A DNA stretch of 64,000 nucleotides from Marinomonas profundimaris (GTDB lineage Bacteria; Pseudomonadota; Gammaproteobacteria; Pseudomonadales; Marinomonadaceae). The notes under the pieces are model-generated. The model made no database searches. It saw nothing but the letters and a program-made list of their open reading frames with translations, and had not been told where the DNA came from. The stretch covers positions 124,001-188,000 of the forward strand of contig NZ_AYOZ01000045.1 in the NCBI RefSeq assembly GCF_000508165.1. Direction: 5' to 3'. Below are positions 62,425-64,000 of the stretch, piece by piece. Position 1 is the first letter of the stretch. Every line of letters begins with the position of its first letter. The position numbers and the translations under genes are program-made.

Positions 62425-63978
62425 TTACTGATGTGATGAAAAATATTGCGCCTTAAATGCCGACAACACCTTAGGTAGATGATCTGGCAAATCTTCGGCA
62501 ATCAGACCCGAACCAATCTCATTTCCCACTTCACCATGCATCCAAACAGCGGCTGATGCCGCATCAAATGGTGCCATACCTTGCGCGAGCAGACCGACAA
62601 TAAACCCTGCCAACACATCACCCGAACCACCGGTTGCCAAATCCGCTGGGGCATTTGAATTGATGATGGCTCGGCCATCGGGAGACGCAATCACGGTATC
62701 CGCGCCTTTTAGCACCACAACAGCACCACTTTGTTTGGCAGCGAGCCGAGCACGCGTTAATTTGTCATCAAGGTGGCTTTTATTGATTTCTGGGCTTTTA
62801 TTAATCTCTGGAAACAGACGCGCAAACTCGCCATCGTGAGGCGTCATCACACAAGGCCCATTAATCGCATCAAAAAGTATTTGAGGGTCGTCCGAAAACG
62901 CGCTGAGCGCATCCGCATCCAATACCGTTGCTCGACCGGTTGCCAGTGCTTTAAGAACAATCTTACGGGTGCGAATACGTTCAAAACCTGCCAAACCCGC
63001 GCCTGGCCCCACTACAATGGCATTGTGACGAGGGTCTAATAACAACACGTCAAAATCTTCTGACTCTTGGCTAACTTCTAACTTCGCCACCATCACGCCA
63101 GTCAATGCCGTAGCATACACAGCCCAAGCCTTAATAGGAGCCGCCAAAGTAACCAATCCTGCACCGACCCGCATTGCACCACGGGCGGTTAATCGGCTCG
63201 CGCCTGTCATCGTTTCGCCACCGTATACCACGGCATGCCCACGATGATATTTGTGTCCATCCAGTCGCGGCCAAGGATAATATTGACACCAAAGTTCAGG
63301 ACGGTTTTCCCATGTTTGAAGTGTTAACTCGTCCAGCACCGACTCTGGAATACCGATGTCTGCAACGACCAAGTGACCGCACAAGCCTCGACCGGGGAAT
63401 AATAAATGCCCCGGTTTTTTACGAAAGAACGTCACGGTCAATTCCGCTGGCGCCACTTTTCCTAGTGCTGCGCCCGTTGTGCCATCGACACCACTCGGCA
63501 CATCAATGGCACACACAGTGATATTGCGAGTAATCATGGCGTCCACCATGTCGCGAGCGTTGCCTTCCAAAGGACGAGCCAAACCAGCGCCGAACATGGC
63601 ATCGATGACCAATTTTGTTTGATCGAGTAAGTCTGTTGAAAAGGGTTCAATGTCGCCCTGCCAAGCCCGATAAAAATGCGCCGCCTCTGTTGATAGCCCA
63701 TCAACAGAACCTAAAAAAGCGAGACGAACTGGCCAATCCATTGAACGCAAATGCTGAGCGACGACAAAACCATCGCCGCCATTATTGCCCGGACCGCACA
63801 ACACCAAGGTAGGTCGTTCTGACCAGCGTTCCACCACCGCATCAGCGACTGCTTTGCCCGCCGCCGCCATCAAATCCATCGCCGGTACACCTGCAACCAC
63901 TGCGGCTTGATCCGCTTTGCCCATTTCGTTTGCCGTCAAAAGAAATGGGGGATATTGCTTCCGAATGTGCTCCATCAT
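62425..63978 (-). CDS. nnr: bifunctional NAD(P)H-hydrate repair enzyme Nnr
   Basis: A 517-residue fusion. The N-terminal YjeF epimerase domain (about 1-220) has MDLMAAAGKAVADAV, LCGPGNNGGDGFVVAQHL, VIDAMFGAGLARPLEG and IDVPSGVDGTTGA. The C-terminal ADP-dependent dehydratase domain has KYHRGHAVVYGGETMTGA, MTPHDGEFARLFP, and NSNAPADLATGGSGDVLAGFIVGLLAQG, with the catalytic Asp in GSGDVL. Together they repair hydrated NADH and NADPH. AGGAAG directly precedes the first ATG. A short EINKSPEINKS duplication (about residue 395) is a local five-codon repeat in the dehydratase part. In many genomes tsaE follows, but here the gene is convergent with fdhA. Confidence 0.93.
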   Translation of the reverse strand: MMEHIRKQYPPFLLTANEMGKADQAAVVAGVPAMDLMAAAGKAVADAVVERWSERPTLVLCGPGNNGGDGFVVAQHLRSMDWPVRLAFLGSVDGLSTEAAHFYRAWQGDIEPFSTDLLDQTKLVIDAMFGAGLARPLEGNARDMVDAMITRNITVCAIDVPSGVDGTTGAALGKVAPAELTVTFFRKKPGHLLFPGRGLCGHLVVADIGIPESVLDELTLQTWENRPELWCQYYPWPRLDGHKYHRGHAVVYGGETMTGASRLTARGAMRVGAGLVTLAAPIKAWAVYATALTGVMVAKLEVSQESEDFDVLLLDPRHNAIVVGPGAGLAGFERIRTRKIVLKALATGRATVLDADALSAFSDDPQILFDAINGPCVMTPHDGEFARLFPEINKSPEINKSHLDDKLTRARLAAKQSGAVVVLKGADTVIASPDGRAIINSNAPADLATGGSGDVLAGFIVGLLAQGMAPFDAASAAVWMHGEVGNEIGSGLIAEDLPDHLPKVLSAFKAQYFSSHQ

Positions 63979-64000
63979 CTTCCTACCTTTGTTTTTTTGG

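Overview
The window looks like chromosomal DNA of a marine gammaproteobacterium, most like Marinomonas or another Oceanospirillales genus. This is judged from family content only: TRAP transporters, an ato operon, a glutathione-independent formaldehyde dehydrogenase and a FdhD/YdeP pair. No rRNA, tRNA, CRISPR array, insertion sequence or prophage was recognised. Coding density is high and most genes are intact. The exceptions are an alpha/beta hydrolase cut by the left edge and one small gene broken by an apparent one-base deletion.

Layout, left part (1-17.6 kb): a hydrolase fragment; a minus-strand pheA / TonB receptor / periplasmic protein run; yidD; acs with a CrbR/ErdR-like response regulator; a methyltransferase and a HAD phosphatase; a TAXI-type TRAP transporter; an OapA/MepM-like M23 peptidase; fdhD with a YdeP-family molybdoenzyme; and an unannotated 41-residue membrane protein. 

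Middle (17.6-47.8 kb): a seven-gene minus-strand operon (thioesterase, feruloyl-CoA synthase, acyl-CoA dehydrogenase, SDR, enoyl-CoA hydratase, thiolase, fused CoA-transferase) faces a DctPQM TRAP transporter and a MarR regulator. Together they form a CoA-dependent beta-oxidation route for phenylpropanoid acids. Next come a soluble PAS chemotaxis-type receptor, a 1418-residue CHASE/PAS hybrid kinase, ldhA, an inositol-phosphatase-family enzyme, a repeat-bearing spacer with a frameshifted small gene, a LysR/MBL-fold/DsbA group, an LpxR-like lipid A deacylase and a complete atoDABE operon with its own divergent LysR gene.

Right part (47.9-64 kb): the most interesting region is a roughly 10-kb minus-strand run. 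A Nac-like LysR regulator is followed by a biotin carrier protein, biotin carboxylase, PxpB, PxpC, a second carrier-like protein lacking the biotinylated lysine, PxpA, an SDR and an amino-acid ABC transporter. The genes accC-pxpB-pxpC-carrier-like-pxpA are chained by four ATGA stop/start overlaps. The modules AccC + AccB + PxpB + PxpC are those of a urea carboxylase split into subunits. Three near-identical palindromes fitting the Nac consensus ATA-N9-TAT lie upstream of the carrier gene, the SDR/ABC segment and the divergent aminotransferase. A sigma-54-like -24/-12 element lies just upstream of the regulator gene. I read this as a candidate nitrogen-controlled system that carboxylates and opens an amide or lactam such as 5-oxoproline. 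The window ends with an aminotransferase, a DHA2 drug exporter, formaldehyde dehydrogenase and the NAD(P)HX repair enzyme Nnr.
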